A DNA stretch of 64,000 nt from Amoebidium appalachense (taxonomy: Eukaryota; Ichthyosporea): positions 10,292,001 to 10,356,000 of the forward strand of contig CAVNZM010000006.1 of NCBI GenBank assembly GCA_963693365.1. The letters run 5' to 3'. The position numbers and the translations under genes are program-made. Within the stretch, counting starts at the first letter, position 1. Each line of letters begins with the position of its first letter. A model generated the notes under the pieces. It was not told the DNA's origin. It made no database searches and was given only the letters and a program-made list of their open reading frames with translations. Below are positions 63,965 to 64,000 of this stretch, one piece after another.

Positions 63965-64000
63965 GGGGGGGAGGGGGGGGCATGTTCATAGGGCCTCTTG
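63561..64000. promoter_or_regulatory. Possible RdRP 5' region
   Basis: ATTGGCC near 63689 and CCAAT near 63736 resemble the CCAAT pairs seen upstream of other genes here. They would sit 130-180 bases before the candidate ATG at 63558-63560. A donor-like minus-strand AG/GTAGGT near 63875 is an alternative sign that the gene continues further upstream. The edge ends in a GT/G-run. Confidence 0.3.

Overview
The window is nuclear DNA of a eukaryote. Its genes are split into short, clean GC-rich exons with GT-AG introns. Introns and spacers are crowded with simple repeats: (CA/GT)n, runs of G or C, (GA)n and (TGCG)n. The complete RPS13 gene, a spliced cellular RNA-dependent RNA polymerase, a SLC35F6-type transporter and a Pol III tRNA gene fix the domain of life but not the species. 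Introns of 0.2-2 kb together with a cellular RdRP argue against a typical yeast or vertebrate. I would place it among intron-rich protists, algae or early opisthokonts and cannot go further. All exon models were built by hand, by translating and checking splice phase.

Layout. At 0.7-5.0 kb (minus) lies an NT-C2 (EEIG1/EHBP1-type) domain protein. At 8.1-12.8 kb (minus) is a small single-pass membrane protein of unknown family. At 13.8-23.8 kb (plus) is a 13-exon SLC35F6-like lysosomal-type transporter with a tRNA-Glu(CTC) gene inside its penultimate intron. At 24.9-25.9 kb (minus) is RPS13 in two exons. The 26-29.7 kb spacer carries an inverted pair of a dispersed element. At 29.8-34.9 kb (minus) is an unusual gene joining a secreted PI-PLC X-type domain to seven membrane helices. 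At 36.4-40.3 kb (plus) is a five-exon gene I do not recognise. At 43.1-45.9 kb (minus) is a 500-residue coiled-coil protein with an endocytic-adaptor-like tail. At 47.5-63.6 kb (minus) is a cellular RdRP gene of at least 25 exons, an RNA-silencing enzyme.

Promoter regions share features. The motif TATATAAA lies 77-148 bases upstream of the start codons of three minus-strand genes (12.8, 25.9 and 45.9 kb). CCAAT/ATTGG boxes cluster upstream of most genes. The genes do not form a pathway. The clearest links are membrane traffic and lipid signalling (NT-C2, PLC-7TM, adaptor-tail protein, lysosomal-type transporter) alongside RNA silencing and translation.

The most novel item is the PI-PLC/seven-helix fusion. 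Also notable are the many splice acceptors that abut (CA)n or C-run tracts, and a 145-base duplication that copies an RdRP exon end with its donor site.
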